Source of the DNA: Nymphalis io
Lineage: Eukaryota > Arthropoda > Insecta > Lepidoptera > Nymphalidae
Direction of reading: 5' to 3'
Assembly: GCF_905147045.1 (NCBI RefSeq)
Contig: NC_065907.1
Span: 2,294,001 to 2,358,000 of the forward strand
Length of the DNA: 64,000 nucleotides
Part shown: positions 21,777 through 33,594 of the stretch, one piece after another
Layout: every line of letters begins with the position of its first letter
How positions within the stretch are numbered: the stretch's first letter is position 1
Translations under genes and position numbers: made by a program
The notes under the pieces: generated by a model
The model's input: the letters and a program-made list of their open reading frames with translations, nothing else
Database searches by the model: none
Told to the model about the DNA's origin: nothing

Positions 21777-22951
21777 CTAACGTCACTGAGGTTTCGTTTA
21801 CGTGAATATTCCATAGGGCGTTTACCTATTGTACTGTTTTGTATATCGGGACGCGAGGACGATTGTTTAGAAGCATTGCTTGTAGTAGGTTTAACGTAAA
21901 TCGAAAAGAACTCAACTAAATTATTAGGTGAAAGTTTAGCGTTCGTTGCTGAAGCTCTAATATTCGGATCAGTTATACTGCGAATTATTATAGCTGATAC
22001 AAGCTCATCACTAAGCCCTTGTACTATACGCAAACGAAGCAACGATCGCCGTACGTATTCCGCATATGTCGGGTAGTCATCAGAGCTTTTCGTCATTACT
22101 TCGAACAATATGCCCGCGAACTCTGGTACTTTAGGACACAGAGAGACAAACTCTTTCTTGAAATTTGTCCAACTACGACCGCTGGAGACCCATTCATTGA
22201 GCCATGATTTCGCATCCCCTAGTAGACAATTCCCTATTCGTGAAAGGCATTCATAATCGGTCCAATTATTTAAAACTTTTGCACGATCTACCTCTAGACA
22301 CCAATCATCAAAGTTATGTATGTTTGGATCAAAGCTTGATATGTAATAATGCTGAGATAATTTGCCCGCCGCGCTAATCGAACGCATGGTATTAATAATG
22401 TAATCGTTAACGCTAGCCTGTATCGAGTTCGGCGGTATACCCTCGTCCCTTACTCCTAGGCCTGTGGATCGTAACGGCGGTATAGTCGAACGCGGTCGCG
22501 AATTGTGGCGAGGCTCCCGGTCACGGATCGTTGCCTTACGTTGTGGCGAAGACGAACGTGAAGCTGAACGGCGGCCTAACGGAGACAACTGTCGCGCCCT
22601 ATTGGATGCACGGGACCTACCACCCTCATGCGATGGCGTACGTAATTGTCGTGAAGATTGCCTACCATGGGCACTAGCGATTATCACATTTTCCTCCTCG
22701 CGGTCGTGGGTATACGCTAATGTACGACCAGACGATGGACCCGGCAAGGGTGAAGCCCTTGTTTTCCCTTCTAACGCCTTAAGTCGAGACATCATTGCCT
22801 TAATTTCAAGTCTTAACATATCAGTCTCGTTAAGAGATTTTTCGCGGGACCTATTACCCTGACTATCGCAACGATCACGACGAGGATTACTATCACTCCG
22901 ACTACGATTAAGCACACGTTCAAACATTTTCAAGAAAAAGAAAAATATCAA
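21755..22951 (-). CDS. gag: Gypsy gag-like protein
   Basis: 398-aa frame; the real start is probably the second Met (MFERVLN). N-terminus rich in Arg and Ser (RSRSDSNPRRDRCDSQGNRS), then a likely short coiled coil (LNETDMLRLEIKAMMSRLKA), another Arg-rich linker, and a capsid-like segment from about residue 200 (DDWCLEVDRAKVLNNWTDYE, then AKSWLNEWVSS). The frame ends inside the first zinc knuckle (CYSCG); the remainder continues in another frame at 21513-21776. Gag packages element RNA into particles. Confidence 0.85.
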   Translation of the reverse strand: MIFFFFLKMFERVLNRSRSDSNPRRDRCDSQGNRSREKSLNETDMLRLEIKAMMSRLKALEGKTRASPLPGPSSGRTLAYTHDREEENVIIASAHGRQSSRQLRTPSHEGGRSRASNRARQLSPLGRRSASRSSSPQRKATIRDREPRHNSRPRSTIPPLRSTGLGVRDEGIPPNSIQASVNDYIINTMRSISAAGKLSQHYYISSFDPNIHNFDDWCLEVDRAKVLNNWTDYECLSRIGNCLLGDAKSWLNEWVSSGRSWTNFKKEFVSLCPKVPEFAGILFEVMTKSSDDYPTYAEYVRRSLLRLRIVQGLSDELVSAIIIRSITDPNIRASATNAKLSPNNLVEFFSIYVKPTTSNASKQSSSRPDIQNSTIGKRPMEYSRKRNLSDVRCYSCGL

Positions 22952-23570
22952 TAACGATCAAAAAGACTCACCTTGAAATCACTCAATCTCAGCACACACT
23001 ATTCCTAATCTTAACTATTTTCTCTAACAAATATACTGTTGAATTCAATGTTAATTTGTCAGATAAAAGTTAATAATTAATATATTTTATTAATATTGTA
23101 AGTTATAACTAAGCATACGCGTAATAGATGGCGCTAGTATACTCTTGAATCGCGGTATAGTTTCGCTCAAGTCAAAATTATAATAAGTCATACTATTTTT
23201 TTTGTTTTGCGCTTCCCACCAGTAGACGGAATTGTACCCAATCCTAGATCACGCAACAGTTTTCTTTATTTATGTGTACAATACATTTCTTTGCTTTAAT
23301 TAAATATTGAGTTTAACAACAGTGTGCAGTTTGATTTAATAGTACAAGCAAGGACATATACTTAACAACAATACGACACGATATTTAAAGTAATCCAGCG
23401 AAACAACTAATAAAGAAAATTATAAATTTGTTTTTTAAAGAGAAAAAAAAATACAACTTCAAATGAGGGTAATTCAAGAAAAAAATAAATAATAAAAGCA
23501 AAAAGAAACAAAAATATTATGAGCTAGGCCAAGCCGTAGTGGGCTGAATAAGTTAGTATCCCACTTCTGA
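22952..23570 (-). other. Gypsy leader between 5' LTR and gag
   Basis: Untranslated region of the element, AT-rich, with no long frame. It would hold the primer-binding and packaging signals, neither of which I could identify. Confidence 0.6.
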
Positions 23571-23885
23571 TCTTAGAAACCAGATCAGAAGGGATTTTTT
23601 TTAAACAAAATTACAGAAAACTAGATAATAAATTTAATCAATTTTACAAAATCACAAACTATTCGACAATTTTTACTAATGAATTTATGTAACAACAATT
23701 CTCCTAATTTAATTCAAAACTAACCCTAGCAACACGACACTAACAAACTTAATCGCAATGGATTACAAAAATAACACAGTATGACACCAATCGACCGAAC
23801 ACACGATAGCAAAAAAGAGACCTGTCTACCGTCCACCCTCCTTTAAATACATTTCCTCCCATTTCTACCCTCCTATATTCCTACA
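23571..23885 (-). repeat. 5' LTR of the gypsy element
   Basis: Partner of 17358-17674. No clear tRNA primer-binding site directly abuts it; TGGGATAC starts about 7 nt into the leader and is only a weak candidate. Confidence 0.92.
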
Positions 23886-23889
23886 ATAC

Positions 23890-24633
23890 ATATTTCACAA
23901 ATAAATAAACGTTATCAAATATACATAATTATTAAATATTTTCTTGCTAATCGTACTTCTCACTGTCTTTATTAGTAAATTTCTCCCGTGCAAAGTCGGG
24001 GCGGGTCGCCACTTACAAATATCTGTAAATGAGCAAAGGCAAAAGTCTTCTTATTATTAACGAGATTACGTGTTATTAAATAATTTAAAAATAATGGATG
24101 AATTTCGACCATTAGGCGAATACTACTTGTAATTTTTATATTTTAAATGAAGATTTGAAGAAATCTGGCAAATTTGCACGCGTTGTGGTAATTTTCCACA
24201 CAAAGTGCTGAGTCAGAATTATGTTAAACATTTGTGTAGCTTTAGAATATTTCACATACTTGTCATTTGTTAATTTATGATTTTACCTTAGATATCAATT
24301 CATCACGTATACTCGTAGTATTATAATCATTTTTAATCTTTACCAATATATAAAGTTTGTTGTTGTTCATTTAAACGCGCGCACGTTCATTTGAACGCGA
24401 TTTGAAAAATATATGAATGTTTTAGCGCCACCGGTTCTAGAAACTCGGTATCATCGAAGTCAGGACGTAAAAAAACAGCACTTTTTACACAATGGACCAA
24501 AAAGGAATGTAATATTCTCAGGGTTCATGTATGTAAGAGAGTTTCTTCATTCCATTATAACTTTTAAATGTCTGAACAGATTTTAACGAATGGGTTATCG
24601 TTTGAATCCCTACATTATCCCTCGTGGAAAACG
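23890..24633. other. No gene seen
   Basis: AT-rich flank of the gypsy insertion; CGCGCGCACGTTCATTTGAA near 24377 is a small GC-rich spot. Confidence 0.55.
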
Positions 24634-24915
24634 TTTTTTTTATAGGTAGGCGGACGAGCATATGAGCCACCTGATGGTAAGTCGTCACCAACGCCCATAG
24701 ACATTGGCATTTTAAGAAATTTTAACCATTGCTTACATCGCCAATGCGCCACCAAGCTTGGGAACTAAGATGTTATGTCCCTTGTGCCTATCATTACACT
24801 GACTCACTCACCCTTTATACCGGAACACAATGCCAAGTGCTGCAGTTTTGCGGTAGAATATTTAATGAGTGGGTAGTACCTACCCAGACGAGCTTGCACA
24901 AAGCCCTTCCACCAG
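24634..24915 (-). mobile_element. SINE-B copy, full length
   Basis: Family B copy upstream of UGT gene 2, T-run at left. Confidence 0.85.
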
Positions 24916-26127
24916 TTGAGTACTATTTTAATCGCGTTGGTAATTAGGACTTCGTAAGCGACATAGCATAACTGCGATGATATAACACAAATAATAAAAC
25001 ATTATTCTCCAAACATTTGACAGCTTTGTGGTTCACAAGATTTAGATTGTCAGATGAATCATCACACTCATTAACGCGGGTAAAGCCGCACGGTGCAGTT
25101 AGCGTGTAATATTAGAATGATTTGTATTTATTATAAAGAGCACAAATACTTGATAAGATTTAATCTGCTTTAAATTTGAACATAATATTTAACTGTTATT
25201 ATCTCATTAGAGGGAGACACCGTCACCGTCAAAACAAAATACTGCTTTAGGCAATATATAAAAACAGCATTTCGGAACAATCCGATTCATTGTAACAGCG
25301 GTATTGTGATAAGTGACACGAATTTTTTTTAACCTTAATGTAAAAGTGATTTAAAATTTACATGTAAGTTGCATTTCACATTATAATTAAATATACATAA
25401 ACAATAAAATTATAAATTATTTATTTTGATCACGTGAAATAGATATAAAAAGCGTTAAATATGCAAATAAAATAATATATATATTTAAATCATACAAAAC
25501 GTACATAACAATCGGATCAGTGTTTTTAGTGAAACCGGAAAAAACTAACTTACAAAAATTAGTTCTTTATAATATTGGCACGATTATACAAACAAACATA
25601 ACAATAAATTGTCAAGAATAAGTTCAAGTTATGTTAACTGGGAAAATTATTCACACACGGCCATCTATCTGATCGACCCGTCGTAATAGTTTATTTATAT
25701 ATTATAATTGTATTTAATTATAATTCGTATTTAATTATAATTCCCGTGTAATTTATTTGGGGGAAAAGAGTAACTACCGAGTCTCATGCCGGTTCTTTAC
25801 GATAGAATTTACATTCAGAACCGCTGATATGTTTTCTTATAACAACGATTTTAAAGTGCTAGTAAAATAATCTTAATGTAGTGTTTTTAGCGATTTTGAT
25901 TTTAAGCCATAGTAGTTGATTTTAAACCATCGTAGTAGCTCATAATGTCTCGATAAAGTAAATAAGCGAGTCTTAACTATCAACTTATTTACTGGCAGGT
26001 GACCATTATTTTTGTGTGTTTGTAATTCAGTCTTCAAAGCAGACATTACTGTATATATTTTTATTGAAATAAAACCTATCTAAAAATTAGAATTGCTTTT
26101 AAACATTCGTTCGGATGCGTTAATATC
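24916..26127. other. Upstream region of UGT gene 2
   Basis: No coding sequence. Holds the TATA candidate at 25255 and an ATTATAATT-type short tandem near 25690-25745. Confidence 0.55.
25255..25264 (+). promoter_or_regulatory. Possible TATA box for UGT gene 2
   Basis: TATATAAAAA is followed about 30 bp later by a GATTCATTGT initiator-like site. It lies 1.17 kb before the gene 2 start codon, which has an acceptor just upstream, so a noncoding first exon here is plausible. Inference from spacing only. Confidence 0.35.
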
Positions 26128-26262
26128 GTAATGATTCCCAGGTATTCCGCCAAGGAGATGCCCTCCATGGGCATTTCGGTGTAATAGGCGCTGATGGGTC
26201 TCACATATCCCCACTTCACGTAGGAAAAACGCGTAAATTCGTTTTTTCAGCGATAAAAAATT
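26128..26262 (+). mobile_element. LINE 3' UTR fragment, family unresolved
   Basis: ATTCCGCCAAGGAGATGCCC ... AACGCGTAAATTCG ... TTTTTTCAGCG then an A-run; same ending style as 15735-15918. It lies 165 bp before UGT gene 2. Confidence 0.55.
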
Positions 26263-26427
26263 GGCTATAACACGAAAATCTGTGTGTTTAATTAATTTTC
26301 ACCCTCGGCGGTATAGAAAAATATCGTAAATATAAAGATAAACAGAAAAAAATTACTTAACTGAATTTATTGCAATTATAGTCACTGTTACAAAGTCTAA
26401 AAGTGTATACATTTATGATTACAGAAA

Positions 26428-29400
26428 ATGTCGAAATGGGCGCTGGTCTTGGTGTCTGTTCTTTCTTCAGTATATTTATCGAATGCATACAAAATTTTGG
26501 TTATATTTCCGTTGCCAGGCAAGAGTCATTCAATTTTAGCTGAAGGAGTAGTCAATCACTTATCTCGAGCTGGACATGAGGTGAATATGGAATTAGATTC
26601 CAATGCTTTTAACTTCTTTTAAATATGACGAGTTTTAATTAATGTTTCTTATTTATTTTTAATTTCCTTATCTTTTTAGATAACCTATGTAACATCCATA
26701 ATTCCTGACAAACTTCAAAACGGAGTGACTATTGTAGATGTTAGTAGCAGTGTAAAATTGGAAAGTAAGTAATTCTTTTTATGGTTTTTACCCATATGTG
26801 AAAATTCACCGGAACTATAAAAGTTGCAGACTTTTACAATAATACATAGGAAATTGTTTAAGCAGAACTTTTGAATATCAACGGACAAAATTGTAGGGAA
26901 TAATTTCCAAGTGGGCATACCCGAAAAAAAAATGTACGATTGGTTGATTGGAACTGGCTTAACAATTTTTGCAAGATTTGACTCTCAAAAACAGATTAAG
27001 TTAAAGAAAACCTTATCTAAGTTAGTGTTTTTTATCTCCCATATTTGCTAATAACCACTAAGTGTACTATTAAAGCGAGCTTACTGCTAGCTACAGTTAA
27101 ATAGATAGCGTTAAACGATATTTATATAAATTTGTAAAAATCTTTATTTTCACATCGCATTGAATCAGAGTTATTAACGTAAGCCTGCAATTAACTGTTT
27201 AAGCTTATCTGCTTAAATGTTTAGATATTTTGTAACTCAACATTCAAAACTTAAGGGCTTGGTGTAGCATAAAACATTATTGATATTATTATATTGTATG
27301 TTATTTGATTAAGTTTTATTCTTACGTTTTCGATTTTCTTTTAGCTAAAATGTTAAATATAAAATCAATAATGAACAATGAAATTGAAAATGAGTTTCTA
27401 ACGTCGATGAATATGTTCATGGAAATGAGTAAAAAAGCGATAAGTAATGAAAAAATACAAGAACTTTTATCAGATAAAAGCCAACAATTTGACGTCATTA
27501 TTGCTGAATGGATGTTAAATGAAGTATACGCTGGGTAACGTTTCCTTATTAAAACAATATGATGATTATTGTTTGTTGTAATAACTAAATGACGACATCG
27601 TATTCCAGGTTCGCAGGTATATACAACTGTCCATTTATTTGGTTTTCAACAGTTGAACCCCATTGGATGGTCTTACAATTAGTAGATGAAATGCCCAATC
27701 CTTCATACACTAGTAACATCATGTCAGCCACTGTTCCTCCGCTATCTTTTCCACAGCGTATTACGGAACTAGGTGTTCAAATTATGGGAAAACTTTTTCA
27801 AAACTGGTAAGTAATAAAATATAATACTTTAAATATTAAGTTAAATTACTTTAGTATTTAAGAAAAACTTGTAACACCAGGATTATATTACCACACTCAG
27901 CATCTTTTCTTGGATTAGGTGTTCTCTGTAGTGTAAAGTAAAATATTAGCGTATACTGTATAGTAAACAGTGTAAAATACTTCAAAAATTTTAGTCAGTT
28001 AATACTGTTCAAAATAAAGTAAAAATTATTGATTTCTATTGAGGATAACTTATAATGAAATTGAAATTAATGAAAATAAATTTTTTAATGATATATGTAA
28101 GTTAGGTGGCAAAAAAGAGTAACTTGTAGGTTCTTCTCAGTAGAATCTACATTTAAATTAATCTTGTAAAATTACCATTCAAAATTGCTAATAATTTAAA
28201 AAACTACCTGAATAGTGTATATTTTTAATGTATTTTTTAAAGGTATGTATCTGGCATTGAAAACAAAATTTACGAAACCTATCTTGCACCGCATATACGA
28301 GCTAGAGGTTACACCATGCCACCTTTAGAGTTGTTAAAGCAGAATGTTTCCTTGGTTTTGAGCAATTCACATGTGTCAATGGGTGTAGCGACTCGATTGC
28401 CACCAAATTTTATACCAGTTGGAGGCTACCATATTGATGCTGTTGTTAAACCATTGTCCGAGGTACCTTAATATAATTTGTTATAGAATTAATTGTGTTA
28501 ATTTCATGGCATAATATTTATTTTTAAAAAAGAAGCAACTGAACTTACACGAGACATTAAAAACAAAGCTTGAATAAATCTTGCAATCTTTATTTATTTA
28601 TTTATTTTTATAGAATAGGAAGGTGGACGAGCATATGGGCCACCTGATGGTAAGTGGTCACCAAACGCCCTTAGACATTGGCATTGTAAGAAATGTCAAC
28701 CATCGCTTATAGCCAATGCGCCACCAACCTTGGGAACTAAGATTTTATGTCCCTTATGCCTGTAATTACACTGGCTCACTCACCCTTCAAACCGGAACAC
28801 AACAATATCAAGTATTGCTGTTTTGCGGTAGAATATCTGATGATTGGGTGGTACCTACCCAGACGAGCTTGCACAAATCCTTACCACCACAGATTCTCAA
28901 AGGTTACTATGCGACAGTTAGCTTCTCAAAGGTTTCTTATATCGCCTACCAATTCTCACGATATGGCTACGTTTTAACAATAATTAAAATATTTTTTAAT
29001 CATATCTCTTTTCATGTAGGATTTGCGGAAACTTATGGATAACGCCAAGCATGGAGTTATCTACTTCAGTATGGGATCCAATTTAAGAAGTCAACATTTT
29101 CCTATCGAAGTGAAACAAGAATTGCTAAATATGTTCGGTGAACTAAAACAGACTGTCTTGTGGAAGTTTGAAGAAGATTTGCCCAACCGACCAGATAATG
29201 TTCATATATTGAAATGGGCCCCACAACAAAGTATTTTAGGTGAAACAATTGAATATATAAAAAAATAAAAAATCAAATACTGTTATAACATATTTACATA
29301 ATATTTGTGTATTTTTAATTGATTATTAGGATTGTAATATTTATTTTTTTATATAATATATTAATTTAGTATTATAATATTTAATGTACTTGTTTCTAGC

Positions 29401-31181
29401 TCACAATAATTGCGTTCTGTTTATAACTCACGGTGGTCTGCTGTCTACCACTGAATCAATTCACTTTGGAGTTCCTACCATCGGTATTCCAGTTTTCGGT
29501 GATCAGTATGTGAATGTAGCCAGAGGTGTGAGAAAAGGTTATGCTAAGAAAGTAGATTTATCGTATTCGATGGCCAAAAATTTAAAAGTAGCCATTCAAG
29601 AAATGATTAATGACTCGAGGTTAGTATGGAATTGACTCTTTGGTTTAAGTTCATATATGTAATTTATGTATCTCAGTAATAGCCTGTGAATGTCCCACTG
29701 CTGGGCTAAGGAGTCCTCTCTCTTTTTGAGGAGAAAGTTTTAGAGCTTATTCCACCACGCTGCTCCAATGCGGGTTAGTGGAATGCACATGTGGCAGAAT
29801 TTCAGTGAAATTAGATACATGCAGGTTTCCTCACGATATTTTCCTTCACCGTAAAGCACGAGATGAATTATAATCACAAATTAAGCACATGAAAATTCAG
29901 TGATACTTGCCTAGGTTTGAACCCACGATCATCGGTTAAGATTCACGCGCTCTTACCACTGGCACATCTCGGCTTATATTATTTATGAATAGTAGATTCA
30001 TTTTATCAATCAAAAATGTTTGATATTATTATATATATATATATAATTATACGTAACAAGGAAATTGATAAAGGTAGATTTTAATCGGCGTTCTCAAGTT
30101 CAATATCAATCAATATACAAGCTTAATAAAAATATGTAATTTTAATTAATCTAATGCTTGACTATAGAAATTATTGTCTGGAAACCGGTTAAGTATTTCT
30201 ACTAATGCGTGCACCGAATTTCATTTAAAGTAAAGATTTTTTTTTTAAATAAAACAATGTCAACAATTAAAACAAGTTAAACCCCAACAAAGATACCAAA
30301 CGAACTACACGTTGGTTGCATTTGTATATTTTTAAATTCTAAACAATAATAATAATAATATCCTGGAACATTATTCACACGGCCATCTGATCCCAAAATT
30401 AAGCAAAGCTTGTGCTATGGAAACCAGACAACTGATATACTACATATACTACTTTTCTTTTATAAATACATACTTATATAGATAATTACACCCAGACTCA
30501 GGATAAACAGACATGTTCATTTTTTTTTTTTTTATAGAATAGGAAGGTGGACGAGCATATGGGCCACCTGATGGTAAGTGGTCACCAAACGCTCTTAGAC
30601 ATTGGCATTGTAAGAAATGTCAACCATCGCTTATAGCCAATGCGCCACCAACCTTGGGACCTAAGATTTATGTCCCTTGTGCCTGTAATTACACTGGCTC
30701 ACTCACCCTTCAAACCGGAACACAACAATATCAAGTATTGCTGTTTTGCGGTAGAATATCTGATGAGTGGGTGGTACCTACCCATGCACACAAATGTCTT
30801 TCCTGGGTGGGAATCGAACCCACAATCTTTGGCGTGAAAGGCAAGTATCTGCCAACCAAGCCAACCGGCTCGTCATAATTAAAGATTTTTAATTTATTTT
30901 TCAGCTTTACCAAAAAAGTGAAGGAGTTATCTTTCATATATCATCACAGAACTACTCATCCTGGTAAAGAATTAGTTCATTGGGTCGAACACGTTATAAA
31001 AACTGGAGGTGCACTGCATCTACGCTCTCCTGCATTTCTGACGCCCTGGTATCAAAAGGTCTACTTGGACCTTGCAATTGTTCTGCTAGTCTTAATAATC
31101 GCTATTAAATATTTATTCAGATATATTTGTAGTACAATAAGAAATAAAAGATCGACTAGTAGTAAAAAAAAGCAAAAGTAA
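26428..31181 (+). CDS. UGT: UDP-glycosyltransferase, gene 2 of 4
   Basis: Close paralogue of gene 1, with the same predicted ER-lumen role. Exons: 26428-26580, 26680-26764, 27345-27534, 27609-27806, 28243-28462, 29020-29239, 29400-29619 and 30905-31181 (520 aa). Every exon has the length of its gene 1 counterpart except exon 5, which is one codon longer. Seen: signal peptide MSKWALVLVSVLSSVYLSNA, GKSHSILA with His34, WAPQQSIL, FITHGGLLSTTE, Asp-Gln donor motif, a C-terminal membrane segment, and KKQK tail (KKxx). An acceptor AG sits three bases before the ATG, so a 5' noncoding exon is likely. By eye exon 6 is about 91% identical to gene 1 in protein, but exon 3 only about 54%. Intron 5 holds a SINE-B. 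Intron 7 holds a SINE-A and a SINE-C split by a SINE-B. No broken codons seen. Confidence 0.93.
28603..28890 (-). mobile_element. SINE-B copy in UGT gene 2 intron 5
   Basis: Full-length copy very similar to those at 5362 and 30521 (all share CACCAAACGCCC or a near variant and the ATATCAAGTATTGC variant), suggesting one young subfamily. Confidence 0.87.
29682..29976 (-). mobile_element. SINE-A copy in UGT gene 2 intron 7
   Basis: Nearly full-length family A copy, reversed, starting 63 bp after exon 7. Confidence 0.85.
30358..30878 (-). mobile_element. SINE-C copy split by a nested SINE-B
   Basis: SINE-C (30358-30520 and 30785-30878): a tRNA-derived family of about 255 bp whose head, read on the - strand, has a B-box-like GGTTCGATTCCC. 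The two halves rejoin exactly at the words GTTCAT and GCACACAAATGTC seen uninterrupted at 62600. Lies in UGT gene 2 intron 7. Confidence 0.85.
30521..30784 (-). mobile_element. SINE-B nested in SINE-C
   Basis: T-run at left (13 T), missing the last bases of the family 5' end. Same young subfamily as 28603-28890. Confidence 0.85.
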
Positions 31182-31315
31182 CGTAAATTATTATTACATT
31201 GCTAATTTGCTAGTTAACTTTTATAAATATTGTACATATTTTTAACTGTATGATGTAATTAATTGTAATTAAGAATTACTGAACAAAGTTAATTTAAGGA
31301 GCGTTCTGTGATTAC

Positions 31316-31321
31316 AATAAA
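31316..31321 (+). other. Poly(A) signal, UGT gene 2
   Basis: AATAAA 135 bp after the stop codon; the first exact hexamer downstream. Confidence 0.5.
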
Positions 31322-31371
31322 CTTAATTTATACGCTTTATTTAATGACAATAAATAATAATAATTTCGACA

Positions 31372-31470
31372 GTTTTTTTTTTCAACTTATATAGGACAGC
31401 GTTTGACCGTTGACTTACCTGACGCAAAAACAACACGGTCTAGGATGTAGCACGCTTACCTAGAAAAAAA
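31372..31470 (-). mobile_element. CR1/L2-like LINE 3' tail
   Basis: T-run then GACAGCGTTTGACCGTTGAC and ACGGTCTAGGATGTAGCACGC, matching the longer copy at 50108-50345. Confidence 0.65.
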
Positions 31471-31533
31471 GTGATTTTTATTTATTATTATCGTTAATAT
31501 TATTTACGATCCAAAAAAAAATCATTCAGAAAA

Positions 31534-31708
31534 GCCGAGATGGCCTAGTGGTTATAACGCGTGAATCTTAACCGATGATCGTGGGTTCAAGCCCAGGCAA
31601 GGACCACTGAATTTTCAACACAAATTAAGCACATGAAAATTCAGTGCGGTTTGCCCGCGATAATCAGTTAGGATTCACGCGTTATAACCACAAGACCATC
31701 TCATGAAT
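31534..31708. mobile_element. SINE-A heads in inverted, foldback arrangement
   Basis: 31536-31616 is a forward SINE-A head and 31636-31707 a reverse one, about 70-80 bp per arm. Both arms carry TTATAACGCG where other copies read TAGAACGCG or TAAGAACGCG, suggesting one arm was copied from the other. Confidence 0.8.
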
Positions 31709-31949
31709 ACTAAATAATATTATTATATGACTTATAAGCACTGTACTGTATGGGAAAATAGATCAAAATAAGTCCTTATTTTATATGTACGAAGTCTGGC
31801 AACAATTTTAGTATAAACAATATTTCAATGTGTGATACTTTATTGACAATTTATTCCAATGACATCATATCCAAAATAAGATAAAAAAACTGAGATATTA
31901 TTTTGATGAATCACAATGACTAAGCATTATAGTAGCTTGTTATCGTGCT

Positions 31950-32140
31950 TAAAGCCGGTTCTACACTCGCGTGTGAACCGCGGCCGCGAACTTTAGCCGC
32001 GCTTCGCGTTGCGTCAACTATATGGTCCTCTACACTCGCAACGCTCTCTTCACTCGCTCTATCGCTAGACTTAAAACCACCAAACAGGAAACGCCTCGAA
32101 GTGCGAAAGCAAAGCCGCGGATCTATAATGCACTTCATTC
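31950..32140. repeat. GC-rich block, possible DNA-transposon remnant
   Basis: GCCGGTTCTACACTCGCGTG then GAACCGCGGCCGCGAAC; later CCTCTACACTCGCAACGC repeats part of the start. Such words are common in small lepidopteran DNA elements, but I could not find clear terminal repeats. Confidence 0.35.
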
Positions 32141-32275
32141 ATTGTATACATAAATAAACAGATTTGTAGTACAAATTATGACAAGCTTATTTCGTTTCGA
32201 AACATGAACAATGCTCTCTCAAAAATAGTACATAGGTTCAGTGTCAATAGTCTATTGTTATATACATACATATAT

Positions 32276-32283
32276 ACAACAAG

Positions 32284-32317
<34 letters not shown>
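32276..32317. repeat. TA/AT microsatellite
   Basis: Mostly uninterrupted AT dinucleotides. A shorter run is at 53947-53966. Confidence 0.85.
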
Positions 32318-32513
32318 AATGTATTACTCCAAATGTTAAACGTGTAAAAGCTAATGAAATACTAAATACCGAAGCGTTAGACCTTATTGACACAACAAAA
32401 TTTCTTGGTATCACTAGACTATAGATTCTAAGCTGCGATGGGCCCCTCAATTCTTATATAAATGGCGAGTAGACTAAGCTTTGCAGCATTCGTGACGAAG
32501 AAAATTAGTTTGT

Positions 32514-32792
32514 AGTATAGGAAGTCCGACGAGCATATGGCCACCTGATGGTAAGTGGTCACCAACGCTCATAGACATTGGCATTGTAAGCAATGTTAAC
32601 CCTCACCCACATCGCCAATGCGCCACCAACCTTGGAAACTAAGATGTTATGTCCCGTGTGCCTGTAATTACACTGGCTCACTTACCCTTCAAAGTGGAAC
32701 ACGACAATACCAAGTACTGCAGTTTCGCGGTAGAATATCTAATGAGTGGGTGGTACCTACCCAGACGAGCTTGCACAAAGCCCTACCACCAG
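32514..32792 (-). mobile_element. SINE-B copy
   Basis: Nearly full-length family B copy between UGT genes 2 and 3; no T-run remains. Confidence 0.83.
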
Positions 32793-33594
32793 TTTTTTGA
32801 CTGATAAGGATACAGCTCGCTTTCAGTTGTTTCGATAGCCATTATCCATACAATCTTTATGTTGCTAATCTTTTCACGCCATATATAACTTGCGCCTGCG
32901 TTTCTTTAAGAAACAAATTTAAAAGAATTGAAATATTGACTTGAGTTTTTTAATATATAATCAGTAATGTGATGTATGGACATAATACAGTTTGTCCGAT
33001 TTATTCAACAGCACAATTTTATAGCAAAAAGCTTACATATGATAAAAAGCAACGTCAGTTGTTTATAATAATCTCGATTCGATTGTTTTTTTTTTTTTTG
33101 TAATTTGCTTAATCACGTTGATTCGTCATCTATCTCGTTTGATAGTACGCGCTGATATCTCTGATAGTAGGATTCACTTCTACCTTATAATGATTTCAAT
33201 TCAGTTTTTGTTTATTTGCGTCATCGTGCCGATTAAACATCTATTTCAGTTATCTAGTGTGTATTGTAATCTCAGATTGAATAACATTTATTTTAGGTGC
33301 ATATTAGTTATAAGGTTTTAAGATGTAGCTATTAAATATGATAGCAACACCCACGTGATTATGTATTTTGTTCCATTTACTAAATCGTTACAGTTATTAT
33401 AGTTTTTTTCATTGATCAGAACTAACAATTCGTTTGAAAGATAATAGAATATGGAATAGTATGATAAACTTTTATGTTTTGTTCTGCAACGAAAAAAAAC
33501 CAGCTCTCTTAAGTAACTGTGTAGCATAAATGATTTGGATCATTTAATTAAATGTCTTATATTTATATACACGAAAACCATGTTTGTGAAGTTC
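32793..33594. other. No gene seen
   Basis: AT-rich; 60-70-aa frames on both strands lack domains. Confidence 0.55.

Larger units (their letters stand above)
17358..23885 (-). mobile_element. Ty3/gypsy-type LTR retrotransposon, complete
   Basis: A 6528-bp provirus-like insertion read on the - strand. Order from right to left: 5' LTR, about 620-nt leader, gag, protease, reverse transcriptase, RNase H, integrase, a predicted intron with a hairpin array, a short last exon, and 3' LTR. The RNase H before integrase order is that of Ty3/gypsy. ATAC flanks both ends (17354-17357 and 23886-23889), a 4-bp target duplication. The LTRs differ by about two substitutions and one 2-bp indel over about 315 bp, so insertion is recent. 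Despite this, about five frame changes interrupt the coding region. No env-like gene is seen. Confidence 0.93.

Noticed and set aside
22464..22862. 132-aa frame on the + strand across the gypsy gag
   Set aside because: Shadow of the Arg/Ser-rich gag frame on the opposite strand.
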